64,000 nucleotides of DNA from Chromobacterium haemolyticum (GTDB taxonomy: Bacteria > Pseudomonadota > Gammaproteobacteria > Burkholderiales > Chromobacteriaceae). The position numbers and the translations under genes were made by a program. This document shows, piece after piece, positions 1 to 9,700 of this stretch. Where the stretch lies: assembly GCF_002081825.1 (NCBI RefSeq), contig NZ_MUKU01000021.1, positions 1 to 64,000 of the forward strand, in the 5' to 3' direction. The notes beneath the pieces were generated by a model. The model did no database searches, had not been told where the DNA came from, and saw nothing but the letters and a program-made list of their open reading frames with translations. Each line of letters begins with the position of its first letter. The stretch's first letter is position 1.

Positions 1-3000
1 CCATCCGCCAGGCCGATCTCGACGCTCGCAAAGGACAGGTCATCGGCCCGCCGATTCCCGATCTGGCCTTCCATCTGCTGGACCGCTTCCTGCAGCCGGT
101 GCCCATCGGCGTGCCCGGCGAGATCTACGTCGGCGGCCCCGGCGTCGCTCGTGGCTACTGGAACCGTCCGGCGCTGACCGCCGCCCGCTTCCTGCCCAAT
201 CCCTTCGCCGCCGACGGCTCCCGCCTGTATCGCTCCGGCGATCTGGCCCGCCGCCGCGCCGACGGCGAAATCGAATACCTGGGCCGCGCCGATCATCAGG
301 TCAAGCTGCGCGGCTTCCGCATCGAACTAGGCGAGATCGAAGCCGCGCTGTGCCGTCTGCCCGACGTGCGCGAGGCGCTGGTCCTGCTGGACCGTCCCGC
401 CGCCGGCGAACCGCGGCTGGTGGCCTACGCCGTCGGCGACGCCGAACCCGCCGCCCTGCGCGCCGCGCTGGCTGCCGAGTTGCCCGAACACATGCTGCCC
501 GCCGTCATCGTGGCGCTGGAGCGCTTCCCGCTGACCCACCACGGCAAGATCGACCGCGCCGCCCTGCCGGCCGCGCAAGCCGCCAGCGACGCGCCCCGCG
601 TCGAACCGCGCTCCGACGCGGAACGCGCGCTCGCCCACATCTGGGCCGACGTCCTTGCCGTGCCCCTACCCGGCATCGACGATAATTTCTTCGCCCTAGG
701 AGGCGATTCCATCCTCTCCCTGCAAGTGGTCGCCCGGGCGCGGGCGCAAGGCCTGGCGCTGAGTCCGCGTCAGCTGCTGCTGGAGCCCACCATCCGCCAG
801 TTGGCCGCCGCGCTCGGCACGGCCGCGATCGAGGAGGAAGCCGCGGCCGCCGGCCCGCTGCCGGCCACGCCCATCCAGCGCTGGTTCGCCGGCCTGGGTC
901 TGGCCGAGCCGCGACACTGGAACCAGGCGCTGGCGCTGCAACTGGCTCGCCCCGTGGACGCGGTCCGGCTGCAAGCCGCGCTCGACGCCGTGGCCGCGCG
1001 CCACGACGCCTTCCGCCTGCGCTTCACGCCGGAGCCGACGCTAAGCGAAGAGACCGGCGGCTGGCCCTGCCGCGAACTGGAACTGGCGGACGACGGCGAC
1101 GAAGCCGCGCGCGCGGCGCTGGAACAAGCCCAGCGCGAGCTGGACCCAAGCGCCGGCCCGCTGGCCCGCGCGCTCTTGCTGCGCCGCGGCCGACAAGCGC
1201 CGGTGCTGGCGCTGATCATCCACCATCTGGCGGTGGACGCGGTGTCCTGGGGCATTCTGCTGGACGATCTGAACCAGGCGCTGGACGCGCTGACGCGCGA
1301 CGAAACGCCGCGACTCCCCGCCGTGCCAACCCAATGGCGCCGCTGGGCGGAGCTGCAACGGGCCGAGGCCGCCGAAGCGGACCCCGCGCCTTGGCTCAGC
1401 CAGGCCGCGGCTGGCTTCCCGACGCTGCGCCGCGACGCCGCCGCCCCGACGGCCAATACCGAAGCCGCCTCGCGGCTGCTCAGCCGCGAACTGGACGCGG
1501 CCTTAACCGGCCGCCTGCTGCGCGCCGGCGCCCGCGCCGCTGGCCAGCGCGTCAGCGCCTTGCTGCTGCTGGCGCTGTGGCGCGCGCTGGCGTCCCGGCT
1601 CGACGCGCCGCGCTTCGCGGCGACGCTGGAACACCATGGCCGCGACGCCGAATCCGGCCTGGACCTGTCCCGCACCGTGGGCTGGTTCACCGCGCTGTAT
1701 CCGCTGAGCGTGGCCGGCGACGCCGCCGCCGGCGCGGCCGAACTCCTGGCTTCCATCGCCGCGCAATTGTCGCGGCTAACCCCCGTCGCGCCTGAATACG
1801 GCCAGGCGCGCTGGCTGGGGCCGGACCTGGACGCGCGCCGGCAACTGGACGCGGCCGGCCTGCCGGAAATCAGTTTCAACTACCTGGGCGCGCCTCGCGG
1901 CGTCGACAAGGCCTGGTTCCAACTACGGCCCGAGTTGATTACCGGAGAACGCGCCGCCGGCAACCTGCGCCCCTTCGCGCTGGACCTGGTGCTGGTGGTG
2001 CTGGACGGCAGGCTTCGCGTGGACTGGCGCTACCCCGTCAGCCAGTTCGAAGCGGCCACCGTCGCCGGCTGGGCCGACGCCTTCGCCCGCGAACTGGCGC
2101 TGGCGCTGGGCGAGATCGAAGCCGCGCCGCTGCTGGCCGCCGATTACCCGCTGGCCCGTCTGGAGCAGGCCGCCGTCGACGAGCTGGCGCGCCGGACCGG
2201 CCCCTTCGACGATCTCTATCCGCTGTCCCCGCTGCAACAGGGCATGCTGTTCCACAGCGTGGCCGACGCCGCCGACGGCGCTTATCTGGAACAGCTCAGC
2301 AGCGTGGTCAACGGCGCGTTGGACTCGGACGCCTTCGCCGAGGCCTGGCGCGCAATGCTGGCGCGCCATCCGCTGCTGCGCTCCAGCTTTCACTGGCGGG
2401 GCCTGGCCCAACCGCTGCAGGCGGCGATGCGCACGGCGTCGCTGCCGATCAGCCGGCTGGACTGGTCCGATCTGGCCGAGCCCGAGGCCGCGCTGGCCGA
2501 CTACCTGGCCGCAGACGCCTCGCGGCCGTTCGCTCTGGACGCCGCGCCGCTGATGCGGCTGGCGCTGATCCGGCTGGGCCAGGACCGCTGGCGCTGGATC
2601 TGGAGCTATCACCACCTGCTGCTGGACGGCTGGTCGCTGCCGCTATTCTTCCGCGAACTGCTGACCCTATACCGCGCGCTCAGCCGCGGCCAAACTCCGG
2701 CCCTGCCGCCGGCGCGGCCGTTCTCCGCCTATATCGGCTGGCTGGACCGCGCCGGCCGCCGCGCCCGCTCGGACGAAGCTTTCTGGCGTCGTTACTTTTC
2801 CGGGCTGGAACACCCCACCCTGCTCGCCGGCCCCGCCGACGGCGACGCCGACTTCGTCGAACGGGAAATCCGGCTGTCGCCGGAATGGAGCGCGCGCGCC
2901 GCCGCCGCAATGCAGGCCTGCTCCAGCACGTTGAACACCCTGTTCCAGGCCGCCTGGGCATTGACCCTGGCGCGCAGCGGCCACGGCGAGGACATCGTCT

Positions 3001-6000
3001 TCGGCACCGCCTTGTCCGGCCGCAACGGCGATCTGCCCGGCATAGCCGAAATGATAGGGCTGTTCATCAACACCCTGCCGCTGCGGGTGCGGCTCAACCC
3101 CGCCGCCGACGCGCGCGCGCTGCTGGCCCAGGTACAGACCAATCAAGCCCGGGTGCAGGACTACGCCCACAACCGGCTGGTGGACGTCCAGCGCTGGGCC
3201 GGCCGCGACAACGCCCAGTTGTTCGACTCGCTGCTGGTCTTCGAGAACTACCCCGCCGACGCGCTGCTGCGCGACGAGGCCGCCGGCCTGGGCTTTGAAA
3301 CGCCGCGCTTCAGCGAGCACACCAATTATCCGCTGACGCTGGCCGTGATCCCGGGCGCGGCCTTGACCGTCAAGCTCACCTTCGACCGCAGCCGCGTCGC
3401 CGACGTGGCGGCCGAGGAATTGCTGCAACGCTGGCTCGCCGTGGCGGAATCCATCGTCGCCGCGCCGGACGCCGCCGTCGCCTCCATCGAGCTACTGCCC
3501 GCGGACACTCGGCGGGCGCGGATAGCCGACGCCGCCCGGCAGCCGCTGGCCTCGCCGCAACTGGCGCAGCGCCTGTTCGAAGACCAGGCCGCCGCCGCGC
3601 CGCGCGCGCCGGCGCTGCTGGACGAAAACGGCGCGCTTGATTACGCCGGGCTGGACGCCCGCGCCAACCAGTTGGCCCACCGGCTGCAAGCGCTGGGGGC
3701 CGGCCCGGAAACCGTGGTGGGCGTGCTGCTGCCGCGCGGCGCGGCCGCGGTGACCGCGCTGCTGGCCACGCTGAAGGCCGGCGCCGTCTATCTGCCGCTG
3801 GACCCGGCCTACCCGGCCGAGCGGCTGGACTACATGCTGGCCGACAGCCGCGCCGCCATCCTGCTCAGCGAAACCCGCCTGCTGCCGACGCTGAGCCGGC
3901 TGCCGGCCAGCCTGCTCTTGCTGGACCAAGCCGCCGACTCGCCGGACGCCGCGCAGGATTCCGCCCCGCCCTGCGCCGCCGGCGTCGACAACCTGGCCTA
4001 CCTCATCTACACCTCCGGCTCCACCGGCTGGCCCAAGGGCGTGGGCGTCAGCCATCGCGGCGTCGCCAATCTCTGCCGCGCCCAATGCGAATTTTTCCAG
4101 GTGGACGCCAGTAGCCGGGTCTATCAGTTCGCCCCGCTGAGCTTCGACGCCTCGGTGTCAGAAATCTTCATGGCGCTGGGCAGCGGCGCGGCCCTGTGCC
4201 TGCCGGAGGCCGACGCCGCGCAAGACCCGGCCGGCGCCCTGCGCCGCACCGCGCGGTGCCACGGCCTGACTCACGCCACCCTGCCCCCGGCGCTGCTGGC
4301 GGCGCTGGACCAAGACGATCTGCCCGGCCTGCGCACCCTGATCGCCGCCGGCGAAGCCGCCTCACCCGGCCTGCTGGCGCGCTGGGCCGCCGCTCACCGC
4401 GTGGTCAACGCCTACGGCCCAACCGAAGCCACGGTCTGCGCCAGCATGCAGGTCTGCGACGCCGTCGAGCCGCTGCCGTCCATAGGCCGCGGCATGGCCG
4501 GCGTCCGCCTCTATCTGCTGGACCGCTGGGGCGCGCTAGTGCCGCCCGGCGTGCCCGGCGAGATCCACATCGGCGGCGAGGCGCTGGCGCGCGGCTATAT
4601 CGGCCAGCCCGGCCGCACCGCCGCCAGCTTCGTACCGGACGCCGTGTCCGGCCTGCCCGGCGCGCGGTTGTACCGCAGCGGCGACCTCGGCGAATACCTA
4701 CCCGACGGCGGCATCCGCTTCCTCGGCCGCGCTGGCGGCCAGGTCAAACACCGCGGCTACCGCATCGAACTGGACGGCGTCGCCGCCGCGCTCAGCGCCC
4801 ATCCGGACGTGGACGAAGCGCTGGCGCTGATCCGCCTGGACGGCGAGCGCCGCCAACTGGTGGCCTACGCGCGGCTCAAGCCGGAAGCGGGCTTCGACGC
4901 CTCCGCGCTGCGAGAGCACCTGGCCGCCCGCCTGCCGGCCCACGAACTGCCGCAAGCCATCGTCGGCGTGCGGCAATGGCCGTTGACCCCCGCCGGCAAA
5001 ATAGACCGCGCGGCGCTGCCGTCGCCGGAGGAGGCCGCACCGGACTCGCCGGACGCGGACAAGACGCTGAACCCGGCCGAGGCCGCGCTGCTGGAGATCT
5101 GGCGCTTGGCGCTGGGGCGGAGCGGAATTGGCGTTCACGACAATTATTTCGCCGTCGGCGGCGACTCCATTCTGGCCCTGCAGATCGTCTCTCGCGCCAA
5201 GCAGGCCGGTTTCGACATCGAACCGCGCGCGCTGTTCGCCCATCCCACGGTGGCCGGACTGGCCGCCGTGGCCGGCGCCGCCGCGCGGCGGGCGCACATC
5301 GAGGAGCCGGAACAGGCCGAGGCGCCGCTGGCGCCTATCCAGCGCTGGTTCCTGCAACAAGACTGGCCCGCGCCGCAGCACTGGAACCTCAGCCTGCGCT
5401 TGAGCCTGGACGCCGCCGCGGACCCCGTCGCCTTGCAGGCGGCGCTGACGGCCGTGGCCTTGCGGCACGACGCGCTGCGCCTGAGACTGCGCCGCTCCCC
5501 CGACGGCGCTTGGAGCCAGCATTACGGACCGCGCGCAGCGCCGCCGCTTGAAACGCTGACGCTGCGGGCGACGGAAGCGGCCGCCCGCGAGGCGGAACTG
5601 CAAACCCACGGCGCGCGGCTGCAAGCCTCGCTGGACCTGGAACGCGGCCCGCTGCTGCGCGCCGTGTTGATCGAGGTCGGGCCGGGCGGCCGCGCCGAGC
5701 TGTTGCTGATCACCCATCACTGGGTAGTGGACGTGGTGTCCTGGCGCATTCTGCTGGACGACCTGGACCAGGCCTACGGCCAGGCCATGGACGGCGCCGA
5801 ACCCTCGCTGCCTCCCGTGCCCGTCAGCTACCGGGCCTGGGCGCAATCTCTGGCGGACGACGCGCCCGCGCTGGCCGGCGAGTTCGACTACTGGCGCCGC
5901 GCCGTCTCCCCGCTGGCCGCGCCGCCGGGACTTGCCGCCGTCGGCCGCGTGGAGGAACGCCGCCGCGCGACGGTCAGCCTGGACGCCGACGCCAGCGCCG

Positions 6001-6719
6001 CGCTGCTGGAGGGCGGCGCCGAACGCTACCGCGCTCAGCCGCAGGAACTGCTGCTGGCGGCTCTGACCCTGGCCTGGCGCCGGCTGAGCGGCCTGCCCGC
6101 GCTCGCTCTGGACCTGGAAAACCACGGCCGCAACGCGGCGGCCGGCCCCGCGCCCGATCTGTCGCGCAGCGTGGGCTGGTTCACCTGCTTGCACCCGCTG
6201 CGCATAGAGCCGGCCGGCGACGGCTGGGAGCCGGCGGCCGCGGCGGCCAAGGCCGCGCTGCGCGGCGTGCCCGGCGGCGGCATCGGCTTCGGCGTGCTGC
6301 GCTATCTGGGCGATCCGGCCCAGGCCGCCGCTCTGGACCAGGCGCCGCCTCGGCCGCTCAGCTTCAACTACCTGGGCCGGCTGGACGACGCCGCCGACGG
6401 CGTGCTGCCGCGGCTGCGGGCGCGGCTGTCGACGCTAGAGGCCGGGCCGGCGCAAGACCCGCGCCAGCGGCTGCCGCACGCCATCGCCGTCAACGCCCGC
6501 ATAGAGAAGGGCCGCCTGCGGCTGGACTTCGACTACGCCCACGCCCACGACACCCCGGCGCTGGCCGAACAGTGCCGGCTGGCGCTGGAAGAACTGGCCG
6601 CGCTCTGCCGCGCCGGCGGCCTGCCCGCCGTCGCCTACCACACCTCGGACTTCGCCGGCGTCGCGCTGGAGGAGAACGAATTGGCCGCCTTGCTGGACGA
6701 CCTCACCGACATCGAATGA
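1..6719 (+). CDS. Nonribosomal peptide synthetase NRPS1 (5' partial): ...A-T-E / C-A-T-E
   Basis: The reading frame is open from base 3, so the true start lies outside the window; 2238 residues are visible. Domains in order: end of an adenylation (A) domain (about 3-590, with YRSGDLARR and the A10-type HGKIDR), carrier T (LGGDSI near 700), epimerase E (PIQRWF near 870, HHLAVDAVSW near 1220, TVGWFT near 1676, FNYLG near 1876), condensation C (HHLLLDGWS near 2612), a complete A domain (YTSGSTGWPKG near 4011), T (VGGDSI near 5156) and a second E (HHWVVDVVSW near 5717, FNYLG near 6363). The nonribosomal code of the complete A domain, aligned by hand to GrsA, is D-A-S-T-I-A-A-V-C-K, which suggests Phe or Tyr. 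Both modules should deliver D-residues. The last ~23 residues (EENELAALLDDL) look like a donor COM docking helix for NRPS2. The stop overlaps the NRPS2 start (ATGA). The first module's specificity cannot be read. Confidence 0.95.
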   Translation, partial: IRQADLDARKGQVIGPPIPDLAFHLLDRFLQPVPIGVPGEIYVGGPGVARGYWNRPALTAARFLPNPFAADGSRLYRSGDLARRRADGEIEYLGRADHQVKLRGFRIELGEIEAALCRLPDVREALVLLDRPAAGEPRLVAYAVGDAEPAALRAALAAELPEHMLPAVIVALERFPLTHHGKIDRAALPAAQAASDAPRVEPRSDAERALAHIWADVLAVPLPGIDDNFFALGGDSILSLQVVARARAQGLALSPRQLLLEPTIRQLAAALGTAAIEEEAAAAGPLPATPIQRWFAGLGLAEPRHWNQALALQLARPVDAVRLQAALDAVAARHDAFRLRFTPEPTLSEETGGWPCRELELADDGDEAARAALEQAQRELDPSAGPLARALLLRRGRQAPVLALIIHHLAVDAVSWGILLDDLNQALDALTRDETPRLPAVPTQWRRWAELQRAEAAEADPAPWLSQAAAGFPTLRRDAAAPTANTEAASRLLSRELDAALTGRLLRAGARAAGQRVSALLLLALWRALASRLDAPRFAATLEHHGRDAESGLDLSRTVGWFTALYPLSVAGDAAAGAAELLASIAAQLSRLTPVAPEYGQARWLGPDLDARRQLDAAGLPEISFNYLGAPRGVDKAWFQLRPELITGERAAGNLRPFALDLVLVVLDGRLRVDWRYPVSQFEAATVAGWADAFARELALALGEIEAAPLLAADYPLARLEQAAVDELARRTGPFDDLYPLSPLQQGMLFHSVADAADGAYLEQLSSVVNGALDSDAFAEAWRAMLARHPLLRSSFHWRGLAQPLQAAMRTASLPISRLDWSDLAEPEAALADYLAADASRPFALDAAPLMRLALIRLGQDRWRWIWSYHHLLLDGWSLPLFFRELLTLYRALSRGQTPALPPARPFSAYIGWLDRAGRRARSDEAFWRRYFSGLEHPTLLAGPADGDADFVEREIRLSPEWSARAAAAMQACSSTLNTLFQAAWALTLARSGHGEDIVFGTALSGRNGDLPGIAEMIGLFINTLPLRVRLNPAADARALLAQVQTNQARVQDYAHNRLVDVQRWAGRDNAQLFDSLLVFENYPADALLRDEAAGLGFETPRFSEHTNYPLTLAVIPGAALTVKLTFDRSRVADVAAEELLQRWLAVAESIVAAPDAAVASIELLPADTRRARIADAARQPLASPQLAQRLFEDQAAAAPRAPALLDENGALDYAGLDARANQLAHRLQALGAGPETVVGVLLPRGAAAVTALLATLKAGAVYLPLDPAYPAERLDYMLADSRAAILLSETRLLPTLSRLPASLLLLDQAADSPDAAQDSAPPCAAGVDNLAYLIYTSGSTGWPKGVGVSHRGVANLCRAQCEFFQVDASSRVYQFAPLSFDASVSEIFMALGSGAALCLPEADAAQDPAGALRRTARCHGLTHATLPPALLAALDQDDLPGLRTLIAAGEAASPGLLARWAAAHRVVNAYGPTEATVCASMQVCDAVEPLPSIGRGMAGVRLYLLDRWGALVPPGVPGEIHIGGEALARGYIGQPGRTAASFVPDAVSGLPGARLYRSGDLGEYLPDGGIRFLGRAGGQVKHRGYRIELDGVAAALSAHPDVDEALALIRLDGERRQLVAYARLKPEAGFDASALREHLAARLPAHELPQAIVGVRQWPLTPAGKIDRAALPSPEEAAPDSPDADKTLNPAEAALLEIWRLALGRSGIGVHDNYFAVGGDSILALQIVSRAKQAGFDIEPRALFAHPTVAGLAAVAGAAARRAHIEEPEQAEAPLAPIQRWFLQQDWPAPQHWNLSLRLSLDAAADPVALQAALTAVALRHDALRLRLRRSPDGAWSQHYGPRAAPPLETLTLRATEAAAREAELQTHGARLQASLDLERGPLLRAVLIEVGPGGRAELLLITHHWVVDVVSWRILLDDLDQAYGQAMDGAEPSLPPVPVSYRAWAQSLADDAPALAGEFDYWRRAVSPLAAPPGLAAVGRVEERRRATVSLDADASAALLEGGAERYRAQPQELLLAALTLAWRRLSGLPALALDLENHGRNAAAGPAPDLSRSVGWFTCLHPLRIEPAGDGWEPAAAAAKAALRGVPGGGIGFGVLRYLGDPAQAAALDQAPPRPLSFNYLGRLDDAADGVLPRLRARLSTLEAGPAQDPRQRLPHAIAVNARIEKGRLRLDFDYAHAHDTPALAEQCRLALEELAALCRAGGLPAVAYHTSDFAGVALEENELAALLDDLTDIE

Positions 6720-9700
6720 ACATGACAAGCACACCGAACCTCAAAGACCAGATCCAGGACATCCTGCCCCTGAGCCCGCTGCAGCGCGGCGTCTTGTTCC
6801 ACACCTTGTTCGCGCCCGGCTCCCCGGTCTATTTCGAGCAATTGATCTGCCGGCTGGACGGCGCGGTGGATCCCGCCGCCATGGCCGACGCGCTGGAGCG
6901 GCTGGCCGAGCGCCACCCCATCCTGCGCACCGCCTTCGTCACCAAGGGCCAGGCCGAGCCCCGCCAAGTGGTGTTTCGCCACGCGCGAACGCCGCTGGAC
7001 GTCCACGACTGGAGCCGGGACGACCCCGCCGAGCGCGAACGGCGGCTGGAAGCGCTGCTGGACGAAGACCGCCGCCGCGGCTTCCAGCTGAACCGGCCGC
7101 CGCTGATGCGGCTGACCCTGCTGCGCTACGGGCAGGAGGAATGGCGGCTGATCTGGAGCCACCATCACATCCTGCTAGACGGCTGGTCGCTACCCATCCT
7201 GATGCGCGATTACTTCTCGTTGCTGTCCGGCGCGGCGCTGCCCTCGGCGCCACCGCCCTTCGCCGCCTACCTGAGCTGGCTGGGCCACCAGGACCAGGAC
7301 GACGCCGCCAAGCGCTGGCGCGCCGCGCTGGGCGATCTGGCCGCGCCCACGCCGCTGGGCCTGGACCGGCCGGCGCTGCCAGGCGCGCTGGCCGGCGCCG
7401 ACGTCGGCCAGATCGAGATGCGGCTGGACTACCGCGCCGACGGCGACCTCGCGGCCGCCGCCGAACGCTGCCGGGTCTCGCCGGGCAGCCTGCTGCTGGG
7501 CGCCTGGGCCATCCTGCTCAGCCGATACAGCCGCCAGGACGACGTGGTCTTCGGTCTTACGCTGTCCGGCCGGGCCATTGATCTGCCCGGCGTGGACGGC
7601 ATGGTGGGCCTCTTGATCAACTCCCTGCCGCTGCGCTTGCCGGTGCCGGCCGACGCCGCGCTGCCGCAATGGCTGGCCGAGGTGCAACGCCTTCAGCTGG
7701 AGCTGCAATCGCTGTCGCACAGCGATCTGGCCGAAGTCCAGCGCCACAGCGGCGTGCCGCGCGGCCAGCCGCTGTTCGAAACCCTGGTGGCGATAGACAA
7801 CTTCCCGATAGGCGACGCCCTGCCCTCGGACGGCTTGGGCTTCCGGATTTCCGACGTTTCCCAGCGCGAGCGCACCCACTATCCGCTGACGCTGACCCTG
7901 GTGCCGGGCGCGGACGGCTTGAGCTTGAAGCTGGGCTTCGACCGCGCTCGAGTGGACGACGCTCCGGCCGCGGCGCTGGCCGAGGCCTATCTGGAACTGC
8001 TGCGCCAGATCGCCGCGCGGCCGGACGCTGCGCTGCGCGAGTTGGGCCTGGTCCGGCCAAGCGCGATCCAGCCGCCCGCATCGGCCTCGCTGGCTAGCCG
8101 CGGCGGGCCGGACACCCTGGCCGCAGGCTTCCTGGCCGCCGCCGAACGCTTTCCAGACCGCATAGCCGTCAGCGACGGCCCCGCGACACTAAGCTACCGG
8201 CAATTGCGCGCCCAGGCCGCCGCCATCGCGGAACGCTTGCGCCAGGACGGCGTGGCGCCCGGCGTCAGGGTGGGCATTTGCCTGCCGCGCTCCGCCGGAC
8301 AAATCGCCGCCATGCTGGGGGTGACGCTGGCCGGCGGCGTCTATCTGCCGCTGGATCCGGACTATCCGGCAGAGCGGCTGGCCTACCAACTGGCCGACAG
8401 CCAAGCGCTGCTCACGCTGACCGACGCCGAACTCAAGCCGCGGCTGCCGGCGGAGCACCGCTGCTTGTCGTTGGCGGAGATAGGCTGCGGCGCCAGGCCG
8501 GCGGCGCGGCCGCCCACCGGCCTGGAAGCTGGGCACGGCGCTTACGTGATCTACACTTCCGGCTCCACCGGCCAGCCCAAGGGCGTGCTGGTTTCCCACC
8601 GCAACGTGCTGCGCTTGTTCTCCGCCAGCGCCCGCCACTTCGCCTTCGACGAAAGCGACGTCTGGACTTATTTCCACTCCTTCGCCTTCGATTTCTCGGT
8701 ATGGGAAATCTGGGGCGCGCTGCTGCACGGCGGCCGCTGCGTCGTGGTGCCGCGCGAGCTCAGCCGCGATCCGGCCGCCTTCGTCGAACTGCTGGGCCGC
8801 GAAGGCGTCACCGTGCTGAACCAAACCCCGTCGGCGTTCAAGCTGGCGATAGCGGCCGAAGCCGCCGCCCCGCTGCCGCGGCCGTCCGCGCTGCGCTGGG
8901 TGATCTTCGGCGGCGAGGCGCTGCGGCTGGCGGAATTGGGCCCGTGGCTGGAGCGACACGGCGACGACAGTCCGCGGCTGGCCAATATGTACGGCATCAC
9001 CGAAACCACCGTTCACGTCACCTTCCGCCGCATCCTCGCCGCCGATCTTAAGGCCGGCGGCGAACTCAGCCCGATAGGCGAACCGCTGGACGACCTGAGC
9101 CTGGAACTGGTGGACCCCTGCGGCCATCCCGTTCCCTTGGGCGCGCCCGGTGAAATCCTGGTCGGCGGCGCCGGCGTCAGCCTCGGTTATCTGAACCGCC
9201 CGCAACTCAACGCCGAACACTTTCCCGGCGTCGGCGCGGAACGGCGCTACCGTTCCGGCGACCTGGCGCGGCGAACCGCCGACGGCGAACTGCTCTACTG
9301 CGGCCGCATCGACCATCAAGTGAAGATTCGCGGCTTCCGCATCGAACTGGGCGAAGTACGCGCGGCGCTGCTGAGCCACCCGGCGGTGCGCGACGTCCAT
9401 CTCGTCGCCGCCGACGACCAACTCATCGCCTATCTGCTCGCCGATGACCCCGCCGCGGCCGGCGCCGAAACCCTGCGCCGCCATCTGGCCGCGCGCTTGC
9501 CGGCCCACATGATTCCGGCGGTCTTCATCGCGTTGGCCGAGTTTCCGCTCACCCTCAACGGCAAGGTGGACGCGCGCGCGCTGCCGTCGCCGCAAGGCGC
9601 GCGTTCGGCGCTGGACACGCCCTATGTCGAAGCGGCCACCCCCAGGCAAAAACTGCTGGCGGATATCTGGCGCCAGGTGCTGGACCTGCCCCGCGTAGGC

